NCBI RefSeq assembly: GCF_020921035.1
Contig: NC_063160.1
Location: 17,759,095 to 17,823,094, forward strand
Source of the DNA: Rhodamnia argentea
Taxonomy: Eukaryota > Streptophyta > Magnoliopsida > Myrtales > Myrtaceae
Direction: 5' to 3'
DNA: 64,000 bases
Part shown: positions 1 through 11,424 of the stretch, piece after piece
Layout of the letters: every line of letters begins with the position of its first letter
How positions within the stretch are numbered: position 1 is the first letter of the stretch
Notes under the pieces: generated by a model
What the model was told of the DNA's origin: nothing
Seen by the model: only the letters and a program-made list of their open reading frames with translations
Database searches by the model: none
Program-made: the position numbers and the translations under genes

Positions 1-1993
1 AGAGGAGTAAGAAGTACTGCTCCGAGAGTGGTGCAAACTGTCATCACGATAGATAGAGGAACATCCCCTTGAGCAATTAAAGTAACCTGAAATGTTACTT
101 CAGAAAATGGAAATGTATGGAGATATCATCGAAATGAGGCATTCTCAGTTATAACATGCTTGCTGACTGCATTGACTGTGAAAAGTAAACCAAATAAAAC
201 ATCATTGTTTGCCTCACAAATACTATCATTGGACACCATTCAACTCAAATGGATTTGAACCATATCAACTACAGTATCCGCCTTGTATCCATTCAACACC
301 TTCAGCAACACGTGGCAGGGTCAGATGACTCTGACTAGCCGTCAGATCTCAACAGTCCACATCCCTCAGTTCCCTCATTAAGACACATAACATGTACATA
401 TACCAGATAACTGACAATATAGCCACAAAAGAACAAGCATACATCAGGCTCGTGCTTGATTACTTAACAAACTTGACCCTATGCTGCGTTAGTAAGTGCT
501 TTAAATTGAGTTGTGACTGATAGAGTACATTCTCCAGCCTCAGATGCTGTCAACTGGAGACTGAGCCTATATTTTGAAGAAGCTTTTAGACAGCACAAAA
601 AGCCATACTATAACCACAGGAGTAATTGGACGAAATTTATTTTAGCCACTATTTGCCTCTAGATTGCTGATATAATGGTGCGTGAAAAAAGAAGTCTTAC
701 CACATTGGAAGCAGTTCCCCCGGGGCAACAAGCAAGCAAGATCAAACCCACTGAAAGAGGTGGAGGAAGCCCCAGTAATCTACTTATTAAGGTCCCAAGA
801 GCTGGCATAATAGTATATTGAGCCACACATCCAAAGAGTATCTGATTGGTAAAGCATTGGCAAGATTGTACTTAGAAAAAATAGTTAAAGATATAACAAC
901 AATGCAGATGAATGAGGCGTGTATCGGACATAGCTTCTCGATTGCACTAAAGGGAGATCATGACTTCATGTTCAGTTCACTGTAAGAATGCTGTGGGAAA
1001 AATAGACCATTCTACATCCCATTCATTTTTTTTATGAGTGCTTCTGCCACAACATTAGAGGAATATTGCAGCATTGCTATTGTATCAATAGTCCTCGATG
1101 AAAACTAATTGTTTCAGGAACCCGTGCACTTTTATGAGTGTGAACTTATGATAGACATACTATGAGGTATAACTGGACCACAACAACCCAACTCAATGCC
1201 ATTAAGCCCAGGACTCCAAGACATAGAACTAGGCCTACTTTTTAATTGTTACCGTGTTAGCTCTTCCATATTGGAGAACCGTCAAACCTTATGGAAAAGA
1301 GAACTCGGCTAGATCCAATAAATTTCTCAAGAACAACAAAATGCAACCAATACCCAGACTTTTACTCCTCGATATTAAATTTGAAAGAATACACTGTAAA
1401 GGGCATCCGAGAAGTAAATCATCAACATTGACCAAATTCTCTGTCTCTGTCACCCTCAATCTCGGCGAGTGACCGTTTAGAAGGAATAGAATTTCCGAGG
1501 AAAATAAGATTACCGAGAGAGGTCTCTGCAGGAAGAGAGAGAACAAGTCCTTGAGCTCGAGAGTGAGACCCATGGCCAACATAATCAGCCCAAGCGACAA
1601 GCTATACGAGGTCGGACCTCTCTGCACAAACCACTGAAAAGCAGAGGGCTTGAGGCAAGCCACGACCCCTCCGACGCTCACGTAAAGAGGGTAAAGGCTC
1701 GCCGCAGCAGACAGCGCGTTTTCCCATCCGGGTCTCGCTCGGGTCACCGACACGTGGTCGGAGCCTCCAGTCACGCATCGGATTGGGGATGAAAATATAA
1801 ACTTTAAGGGAGAGGGACAGTGGATTGGTGATGGGTTGAGGTTGGATCGAGAGAGGGGGCTGAATCTGAGATGAGATGGTGGCGAAGGTGAGGAAGTAGG
1901 AGTGAGTCTGAAAGATAGAGACATGGTAGTCGGTTCGGTTTGATTCGATTCGACTGCGCTAAGGAAGCTAGAACTGCCACTACGAGTCTGCAC
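1..1993 (-). CDS. BASS1: BASS1-like plastid sodium/metabolite cotransporter (5' part, cut by window edge)
   Basis: This is the N-terminal part of a bile acid:sodium symporter family carrier of the plastid envelope. Three exons are visible on the minus strand: 1993 (or 1924) to 1514, 841 to 701, and 86 running off the window. All junctions are GT-AG and keep frame. The first exon has a Ser/Pro-rich transit-peptide-like start, then the hydrophobic stretch [19 protein letters not shown]. The second carries [15 protein letters not shown] and [13 protein letters not shown], the family's conserved CPGGTASN signature. The third reads [16 protein letters not shown]. This wording fits the BASS1 branch rather than BASS2 or BASS3. 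Two ATGs are possible; the one at 1924 (MSLSF) gives a typical compact transit peptide, the one at 1993 adds 23 residues. Assignment to BASS1 is from recall of the family. The C-terminal transmembrane segments lie outside the window. Confidence 0.85.
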
Positions 1994-2050
1994 TAGCGCA
2001 GAGCTGCTTCAGCTTCTTGGACTTGAAGGTGATAATTATAAATGATTGAT

Positions 2051-2054
<4 letters not shown>

Positions 2055-2083
<29 letters not shown>
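2055..2083. repeat. (GA)n microsatellite upstream of BASS1-like gene
   Basis: About 14 GA units lie 60 bp upstream of the first exon, so they read as CT in the gene's sense direction. This is a common 5'UTR or promoter feature of plant housekeeping genes. Confidence 0.9.
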
Positions 2084-2084
<1 letters not shown>

Positions 2085-2099
2085 CTCCCTCGTCCCCAA

Positions 2100-3420
2100 G
2101 GCATGCCAGGAGATGTCAAGGAAATCTGAATGGCATGTTCTGTCCATTCAAGCCCCGTGGGGACGGTCCCCATGTCTCTAGCTTTTTCAGTCGTCGAACA
2201 GACATAAACATAAATTTGCCTTCTGTACGAAACATTGGAGCGCTTAATCTAAACTTGACTTACATATTGAAAAGCCCCATCAGTATGAGGCAGTGTGGAT
2301 TTACCTATGAAGTACGTCATAAGTGAATAATAAACATTTTCATATGTCGAGTGTTGTAAATTTTATATGGAATTTCATAGGCTCAATGCTCGTCGTTATT
2401 TCTATTTTATATCAATGTCCCCTGCTTAGAAACTACGTGTGAAAAGCACTTTCAAATGTGATGTAGTTTAGGGTGTTTGTGGTAATTTGATATTTAATAA
2501 TTAGAAGAAGACAATTTAATTATGTGGGTCTTACAAGTTTACAAAATTCAATTAAGATTCGCCCAAGAACCACACCCATAAAGGAGAATAATCATATTGG
2601 TAGTGGTAAAACTACTTATTATTTGGAAAATCAAATAAGCAGAATTATATGGTGAGCGATAAAATTTCAAAAATATGTTTCTAATCATACGCTTTGATGA
2701 TTGCATAAAACTACAATAATGTATTTTTAACCATCATAGCAAAGTTTTATGGGACAAGAACAGCAGCAAGAGTGCCATAATTTTCGTACATTGCTCACTT
2801 GAATGTTATAACTTTTTTTTGCTCACTTATGTGTCACAAATTTGAAATATCAATTATTTAAGTGCCATCGGCAATTTGCCTTGCCTAAAATCCGACGTGG
2901 AAGCCTGAAAATCTAACATGGCACCGCCGGGACAATTTTTTGAATTTTTTGAATTTATTGGATTTTTTTATAATTTTAGTTTTGGAATTTTTAATCCTTT
3001 GATTTTTCTTTTTCTTTTCCATTTTTTTCCACGAAACTGTCGCCTGCAATCCAAGGCTTCACAACCCCACCTGTGGTCAATAAGGGCATCAGCGAGGCCG
3101 CAAAGCCTTCGACCGCTGCGGTTAGTGAGCCTCGTCGGGCCTACAGCTCAAAAAAAAAAAATTATAATATTTTTCTTTTTTCTTTTCTTTCTTTTTTTGA
3201 GGGTTTTTTTTTTTTTGACCTAGGGCTAGCAAGGGCGTCGACAGCCTTTCCCTGATTTGGACAAGGGCGTCCGACCCTAATTAAAAAAAAATAAAGAAAA
3301 TATAATATTCAAAACATTCAAAAAATATTATTTTAAAAAATCCACGTCGGTCCCGACCGATTAAATGGAATGAATTGACATAAATGAAAAGATTTAGAAT
3401 TTTTTTGGTAATTTTCCCGT
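2100..3420. other. Intergenic AT-rich DNA with a degraded foldback-type element
   Basis: No credible gene is seen. From about 2790 to 3420 the layout resembles the MITE at 22578-23284: AT-rich ends with phrases such as 'tgccataattttcg', a central GC-rich block (about 3040-3280) and oligo-T and oligo-A runs. Its ends do not pair well, so it is either a divergent relative or a composite remnant. Confidence 0.4.
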
Positions 3421-4035
3421 AGTTATACCAACATTGAGCTGACTTAATGCGATCTTTTGTGTTTGTGAATGCCTACATCATGGTGTTTCAACCTATATTG
3501 AAAAGTCTCCGACCCACCCAAAAAAAAAAAAAAAGAGCCTACATTGAATAGTCGAGTCTTTGTAAAGGAACCTCTCTATTGGTTGAAATTGTGTATGGAA
3601 CCTAAATCAATTAATGAAGCAAAGATTTAATTAGAATAAAGAGGAATGCAGCATTTTTGGGTATGAAAAATAAGATAAGAGCAAAGAATGCCTTCATCAT
3701 GAAATGTCCTGCTAACTTGAAAGGGAAAAAAAAATTCTGTTCTGCACGGATTGGGATGGTAAAAGTATGTAAAAGTTTGACTATTACTCTTTATTGACAT
3801 TTTGTACTTTTCATTTGGCAATTAAAATTTCAGTTACATATCTTTGTTAAGTCCGCGGGGGTGTTGCATGCCGCACCAATCCTTCCCCCCACTCGAGCGA
3901 ATTCTTGAACGTAAGGCTTGAGTTTTTGTGCACTAGTAATAAATATACTGGCACGTCATACCAACGAGTTGTGCAAAATTGAAATGTGCATTTAACATAA
4001 ACGATCGTTAAATTACAGCTTATTTGATACAATTC
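3420..4035 (+). repeat. Dispersed repeat, copy 1 of 3
   Basis: This unclassified sequence recurs in direct orientation at about 23320-23560 and 34480-34905. Shared landmarks are an 'aataaagaggaat' block followed by 'atttttgggtatgaaaaat', and further on 'gcattttgtacttttcat' and 'aaggcttgagttt'. The copies differ by many small changes, so they are old. No coding potential is visible and the ends are undefined. Confidence 0.6.
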
Positions 4036-6165
4036 TTGCATTTTTAAACAAAATAAAGGTTGAATGCTTAACTCACATCACATGACAATGTAAATTGCAG
4101 AAGCTCAACAACAATTAGGAATTTTTTAGTATTATCATTGTATTACATGGTAAACGTAATAGAAATTTCCAAGAAAATACTTAATATGAAGAGTAAAAAA
4201 AAAAATTACGGCCTTCAATATTAAAGCTAATTATAACATTTTGAAATGCCTCACACTTCAATTTTCAATTAGTTGGTTGAACATACTGACCTAAAGTTAG
4301 TTGAAATCACTATGGCGCATTTTATTTTTATTTTTTGTTTTATTCAAGATATAAAAAGGCGAAGAGTTATATTATCTTATAATTATTTCCGCTGTGCCAA
4401 ATACAATTATCTCCAATGAAAAAGCTTATTTTCTGGCAAATTGTGGGTTATGTAACTTCATAGCCAATCGAAACTTTGCAATTAACTTAATTGTTTGGAA
4501 ATAAAATAATTTTATATAATAAAAGAAGGTGGAGCTATTTTCACCCCAAAAATGACTAAATTCGCCCTCTTTTACACTAAAAAGATAAAATTCCCCCAAG
4601 TTTTCGATTATAACCTAAAGTTATGGCCACACTCATCTTTTTTTTTCCTTTTTCTATTTAGGATGATTACCATAATTAAGCATTTCACATGTTTTTTCTT
4701 TTTAGCATATTAAAGAAAAAGTGCATCTTCAGAAATTCTTATAACGTTTTACATACCTCATGTAAAATTATCTCATTAATAGTAAGAAAAAGACATTCTT
4801 TCATATAGTATAAAATCGAAAAGTATCTTCTCCATCATACTTCTCAATTTTTTGTTCCTCTTATCTCAAGAGCTCACTTTGTTGGTGAACTTTTTATTAA
4901 TTTCATTACTCTAAAGTATATGTCAGATCTTTTTATTTACTATATCAGAGAATTTAATTTTTTTATTACTATATTGGCGAGATACTTTTACTCAGAGCAT
5001 CTACGACGTTAGAGGAATATCTAAGAATATGCATGATGAGGTATTTTGATTTTTTTGTTTGCGAAAATAGTTCATAGAGGATATTGATTTTTGTTAATCT
5101 AAAATGGCATTTAAAAAAAACCTTACTTTATGTAAGTCTTGATTTAATTAAATTTCATTTGTTTAATCATATATCCATAAATTTGATCGACAATGTAGAA
5201 AAGAACTAGATTTCTTGAAAATTTCTCTTTTCGACAATATCTTGCATAAAAAAAAATATATTGCCTTCAATATGCAAGGAAAATCTTTAATAAACAAAAA
5301 CCGAATATTTGAAATGCTTAATTATGGCATGTAGATCAAACACAAATATAAGAAAACAAAGAAAAAGGAGAGTAAATGAATTTGGAACTACCAACTTGAA
5401 TTGTAATTTAATGATAAAGGGCAATTTTATCTTTTTGATCAAAATTGAGTGGATTTAGTCATATAAGGATAGAAATAGCTCCGCCCTAAAAGAATCTCAA
5501 TGGTCCTTCTCATGCCATTACTTAATTCGCGATGAGGAAATTTCAATCTCATCGCTTTAGACGTATCGACTTTTAACAAATAACATTTCAATGTTATCAT
5601 ATCATTCTAATGTATTCGTTAGAATATAACAAATTCAAGAGTGAATGATTAGTTAATAATACTTAGTTAAAATAAAAATACCTATAGCCCATGAATTCTA
5701 GCAAATCTGGAATTACATGTTTATAAAAGAAAAAGACAATTCGTTACATATAAAATATGGAAGCAAATTATACATATTATTATTTTCGCCTGAAATTGAT
5801 AAGTGGTGAAAAACCGACGGGTGGGGGTTAAAAAGGTGGATAAGGTAGATATAGAAGGACATTTGAGTAAATTCATATATGTGAAAGTCAAAGACTTCGA
5901 GAATGACTTTCCCAAAGGGGCTTTGGACACCCAAAGCCCCTTGGGCTAAAGTGTAGGTGTTTGGGAAACATTTTTGAAAATATCCTTAATGAAAAGTAGC
6001 TTTCAAAAAAAAAAAAAAAAAAAAAAAAAGCTTTCAAAAGGCTAAAAGCCCAAGGCTGCCTTGGGCTTTCTAGCATTCTCGGCATCTTGTCGAGAATGCA
6101 CGAGTATCCTTTTTTTTTATCTTTCCTTAATTATTCTCAAGATTTATTGTAATTCCAAAATTAGC
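4036..6165. other. AT-rich intergenic DNA with possible hAT-like MITE
   Basis: No gene is recognised from 4036 to 5890. At about 5898-6095 there are imperfect inverted ends: a block around 'cgagaatgactttccc' on the left, and its approximate reverse complement with 'cattctcgg' on the right. Both are rich in 'aaagcccaagg'-like sequence and flank a 25-nt poly-A run. That suggests a small foldback element; target-site duplications were not identified. Confidence 0.35.
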
Positions 6166-6309
6166 CCTTAGATAGGGAAAAAAAAACCCATGAAGCTGGA
6201 TCGTTTCACGATCTCTTCCCAAAGGACGATAGCAGAGACGAAGACACACCCAGAAACCCTAGATTTGGATTCTCGGTTCTTTCCTTTCGCGTGATTACCT
6301 TCAACGACG

Positions 6310-6957
6310 ATGGCTCTGCAAAGGTCGGTCTCCATCCACTCCTTCTCCCGATCCACTGCGTTGGCCCTCGCGATCATCGTTTCGACGCAATCGCATGGTG
6401 AGTTCATCTTCTCTCACGTCGCCATTGCTTCACTTTAGCGTTCGATGTAGATTCCATCAATTTTCTGGCGCAATCGGTGAAATACTTCACTTTTAGGCCT
6501 TTATTAGTTTCGTTTTTGCCTGGATTTTCTTTGGAATCCCGAAGCTCGCCTCTCGAGCTTGAATCTTGCGTGGTCGTGTCTTACGTGGTGCGGATGCATA
6601 GTGTATTTTGTGGCTAGTTGGCATTTATGCTGATAGTGCTTAGGTATGTGAGCTGAGATGAAATATTTATTCAAGTTGGCCATTCACATCAGAATGATTT
6701 AGCAATTAGGTAAATCTACCAACCTTGGAATTTTCCGTTTATCTATAACTAGTCAATCAAAAGGCAATGTATGAGGCTCTATGTGCTGTAACACCAAGAA
6801 TTGGGCATTCATCTGCAGTTAAAGATGATAAGATGGCTCGGCCATTTGAAGGAGTCTCCCATTTCTTGGGTCATGGATCATATGATAGATACACTTAAAT
6901 TTTTGTACAGACAAAGAAGTTACCTTGAATTTTTTCACTTCCGGATATCAAGGAAAG
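6310..6957 (+). CDS. Weak candidate: two 5' exons of an unrecognised small gene
   Basis: An ATG at 6310 opens a 29-codon reading frame (MALQRSVSIHS..., hydrophobic ALALAIIV). It runs to a good donor at 6397/6398 (G|GTGAG). A pyrimidine-rich acceptor at 6910/6911 continues in the same frame for 47 nt (DKEVTLNFFTSGYQGK) to another donor (AAG|GTAAAT) at 6957. The leader preceding the ATG is less AT-rich and looks like a 5'UTR. No later exon was identified in the following 3 kb and no family is recognised. The N-terminus could be a signal anchor or mitochondrial presequence. It may be a real lineage-specific gene, the stump of a lost gene, or chance. Confidence 0.3.
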
Positions 6958-9900
6958 GTAAATAATAAAGAACAAGAAAAAGTAAACAATAAACTCGCTA
7001 TCAAGGACAGAGTCTACGGTGCTTAGTGGCGTGGCGGGGTTTATGGACACCAATTATGCGGATTACTCAAAGCATGGTTATTCATTGAACCAAATCAATT
7101 TCCATGTGTACAAGACGTACTAAACATGATAAGATGAAGTTCTCAAATTGTGCGATGCAAATTTATGGTGGCTGATTTTTCACAATAAACACCGACTAAA
7201 TTTTCTTCCTATTATGCTTTTTATCCTTTTGTGCCATTGCTGTCATGTTAATGGGGTTGCTATATAGCTTATGCAATGCTGATGCAATGAAACATAGCAC
7301 TCATGCAATGAACAATTTCCTCAGTGCTTCGGACTATGTTGAGTTTTCTTCATTCAATTTAGTAGGCTTACATTCAGGCTTCCAATATAAGGCTTCTCCA
7401 AACACCATAAGGCTTGTTTTTCTGTCACTTTGAGGTTTTTGGACAACTTCGTGTTGGTCAATTGCTGGTCACTTGTCAATTTGGCGGTAATTTGCTGGGC
7501 GAATGATTTTTTTATAGACAACCTTTGGGGAAATGAATGGTCCGGTCCGGTCTAACGTCAAAAGAATGGTCTTGCTCACTTGATTAGTTTGCCAAGTTAA
7601 TGCAGGCTTGTGGTCGTGCTCCGACAAGTTAATAATGTAGGCTTGCTATGGTCAAAATAGTTTGTCTTGTTGATTATTTGGGTGAAAATGAGGAACAGAT
7701 GTGCCCCACTTATAATCATAGGAAAGTCAAGATAGCTTGTGTTCTTGTTTCGAGAGCTTGCATCTTATTGAGCGTGCCACTATTTTAAGTTGGAAAGATT
7801 AAACTATCTTGGAATGTCTTGGTTTTTTTTTTTTTTAATTGTCAAATGACTTGTGAATGTCTTGCTCTCTTACTAGATCCCCTTGTTTGCACTAGGATGG
7901 TACCGACAGTTTTATCTTTTCAATACTAGAGGATGTCAAGTTCATCAAAGGAAAAGGCATGTTGGACCGCCGAAGATGTGGGTCTCTAGTCTTGATAGCT
8001 TCCACGAGTTCGTCGCCATTTGTCTTCGCCAGTCGTGGGTTCTTGCGATAGAGATAGAGAGACAAAGAGATGGAGGAAGGTTTCTTTGAAGATGTGAAAG
8101 TTTTGATCTTTTTTCTATAGACATGGTTGTGTCCTCCGGTGTCTGGGGGAAAATCATTTGTTAATATGTTGGGAGTTAATTTCATCCGTCAACGAATGTA
8201 ATCTTAATGGAGCCAGTTTTTTTTTTTTTTTTTATCAAGTTAATGTTTCTGTTCCTAAACTTCTTTGGCATGGAAAAGAGTTTTGAGTGTGAGGAGGCAA
8301 ATCCGATGGCAAGAAATTACACTTTATCATGGGTATTCTTTTTTTTTTTTTTGCCAAAAGTGTGGATATTCAGTTGACCATAATTTATGGATTGAATTAA
8401 TAGTTAAGGAAGTTTGTAATATTAAACTTATTTCTATCCTCGTGATTCATGTGATCATATTCATTATAATGATCTTTTGATATCATTGCATGCAAATAGT
8501 CATATTTAGACTTTTGTAACTTATAAATTTGTTAATATGTGCCTTTTAAGTTACTCTCAACGTGAAAATATAAAAGTTGCCATCATTATTTTTTTCCTAA
8601 TTTTAAAAGAATTGAAGTTGAAAAAATTAAATCGGCATGCCAAAGGACTTTCTAAATGTAAGTTTATCAAACAACATTTTTCCTAAAGCTACATCTCAAT
8701 GCACTTTCAATTTCAATTTATCAAACAGTATTTGCATTTCACCAAGTCTCTTTAGCCCAAAGACATTTGCATTTTCCCAAAGGCTTTCCCTAAAAGTCTT
8801 TCCAAACGCAGTCGAAGTCTTCCACTTCAAGTGCTTTTTTGTTTTATTTTTGGTATATATTCATTACAAATATTAAAACTCATCACAAAAGTGTAATTTA
8901 ATCCTAAAACTTACAAAAAGGACAATCAAGTCATAAAATTTATTAAATCGGTATAATCGAGTTCTTCCACTAACTCTATCTATTTTTTTTTTTTGTCGAA
9001 CTCCATCCAATTTGGCTCATAGAAATTATGTCTTTTTTTTTATATATTTTCTCTCTCATATGCAGTGATGACATTGCTAAATCGACCTAGTTTTAATCAG
9101 AAATTGATTTTTAATATAATTTTTATTTAGCCTAATTTTAAAAATAAGCTAAAATAATAAAATAAAATAAAAAAGCAAAAGTCAGAACCAGCTGCCGCCC
9201 CACTACCACCAAAAAAGGCTAGCAACAATGGGGAAGTACCCCATCCTCGGAATTGCAAAAATCGCTCATAACTCAATTTGGAGCTTCAACCAAAAATAAA
9301 AACTTCTCATGCAACTCATCTAAAGGGGCACGAAGAACTTGATCGCAATGGTTTGCTCTCAAATGGGACGGGGCCACTGCCCCATCCTTCGCCAGCGAAG
9401 GCTATGAACCCTCCTTCCTTTTCCTGAGCTAAGTTGGAGGTGATTCAACCAATGGCCATAGCGGTCATGGCTTATTCGCTTCGAAATAACAATCACAATA
9501 ATGGCGATGAAAGTTGCAGATGGTGTTTGATGGAGATGAAATCTTTTGCCACATGAGCTAGAACGTTCTCTTGCCTAATTGTTTTTGAATGGAGTCCATT
9601 AGGATGGTGGTGTGTGTCCAAAGGTCGAAGAAGAAGAGATGAAGAAATAGAGCGAGGCAATGAGATTATTTATCTCTCTTTCGTGTCTCTATTGATTGAG
9701 TTCACACTCATCTTCAGCCTCGAATTCAAAAGAAGATCCGACTGCCATGGCCTGATTTGGGCGAAGGCCGGCAGGCCCTCATCGTTGGTTTTGTTTTTTT
9801 TTTTTTTTGAATTATCTTATGTCTAGTTAATTTTAAATAAGAAAATATTAAAATTCGGATTCGATCAAAGCGACATCGTTTTAGTCATGTTATAGTCGAG

Positions 9901-10138
9901 AAATAAAATATCAAAAAATTACATCAACATTTTTTTATTAATCAAATTAAAAGAATTTAACGGAACAACTTAATTGCGAATTTTTATAAATTATAATAGT
10001 CAATTGCTTTCATTATTTTTTAGGAGGAAAAATACTCCTTTATTTCTCTTCTTTTTTAATCTGGTACTCGAGTAAGGTTCTAGCATCTTCCTTAAAACTC
10101 TCTCTGCACGTTAAAAATTTTTTAAGGGCAGAAGAAAG
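6958..10138. other. Gene-poor intergenic stretch with transposon remnants
   Basis: No supported gene. Around 8630-8830 there is sequence rich in 'tttccaaa' and 'gcatttt' phrases typical of small hAT-derived MITEs. From about 8880 to 9990, AT-rich ends containing 'taatttaatcctaaaactta' and a loose inverted counterpart near 9900-10000 surround a GC-richer middle (9180-9780). This resembles another non-autonomous DNA transposon family, too degraded to delimit. Confidence 0.4.
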
Positions 10139-10480
10139 ACGCAACCCTAATTTTGCCTCTGTTCGCGTGTTCTCCTCCTCTTCCTCCTCCTCCTCCTCCT
10201 CTTCTGTGTTTGCGTCTTCGTGCTCCGTCTCGCGTCGTCTGTCTCCTCCACTCGCCGCCTCGCGACTGTGGGCCTCGTCTCAGTTCGTCTGAGCTCGCGT
10301 CGCCTTGGCTCGCCTCCCCTCGAAGCGTCACGGCTCTCCACCTCGAGGCCGTCGGCCTCGTCTCAGCTTGCCTTCTCGCTCGCCTCGCCTTGTAAAATTT
10401 CTGATTTGTGGAGAAACTTATTGAGTGAGGACGTACCTACTACCCACAAGCTTCTTCATTGATTCCCCACCTTTTCTTTC
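10139..10480 (+). other. GC-rich island, possible 5'UTR or orphan promoter exon
   Basis: This is a sharp rise in GC and CpG content within AT-rich DNA, with CTC/TCC runs (about 10173-10203) and repeated 'ctcgcctcg' phrases. Several reading frames stay open by composition, but none resembles a protein family. It looks like the 5' leader of a plant gene whose body is missing or was replaced by the mosaic downstream. Confidence 0.3.
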
Positions 10481-11424
10481 TGCTTGTAAACTTGTAATCG
10501 CTGAGAAAAGCTGCACTTTTGTTACTTCACAAAGAATTTCAAGAACCCCCACGAATAACCCTGCATGAACAGAGCTGGTTATGATTTGCTGCGTTATTGT
10601 TGGTTAAACGGAAGTAGTTGAGTTTGTTTTCTGTGCTCTGAGGCTTAATTGTAAGATCTTCTGTGAAACGCGCGTTTTCTCTGATTTCTTGATGTTCTTC
10701 TCTCTGGCTGGATACCATGAAACGGGAACAGTAAGGGCTGGGAATTATGATTAATTTGGGACAAACACGAAATGAGTTGTATATTTCTGAAAAGGAGAAG
10801 TGAGGTGGATAGTTCTTGTCCGGAAACAGAGTACAAGCCAATGTGATTTCCCCTTATTTAACTGCTGTTTGATCTGGGTAGGATTGGCCCAACATTCTGA
10901 TTTAGCATACATAAATTTAGTTGAGAGATTGTCAATGAACCTATCCCAGGCACAAATTGCAGCTTCGAATCCCCACTGCTATTTTAGAAACTTGAACTAG
11001 TTCCAGTAGTTTAATCATCTGAGAGGGTTTTTTGAGAGGTAGATTGAATGTGACAACTTAGATGCATAAAAATGATAATTTGTTATGTATATACAAAAAT
11101 ATATATTTAATATATAACGTGTTCCAATATATTGAAATTCTCAATTTTTTGAGAAATCACGTGTCGGCGTGTCGTGTCGTGTCTCATGTCGTGTTGGTGC
11201 TACATAGGATCTGATCCTAACACCAATGTAGCAGCTGTCAGGAGGCCAATGAAGCGTGTGAGGAGTTGAGTTATGGTCGACCTTACTGACTCGCGTGTCG
11301 ACGGAGACAAGCTGGCGTTGACCACGGCGTGTCCGAGCATATCGGTGTCCAACACCGACGCGACTACTCCTTGGCGTGTTCGTGCTTCATAGCTGCACGT
11401 CGGTCTAGCTATTATGGATTTTTA

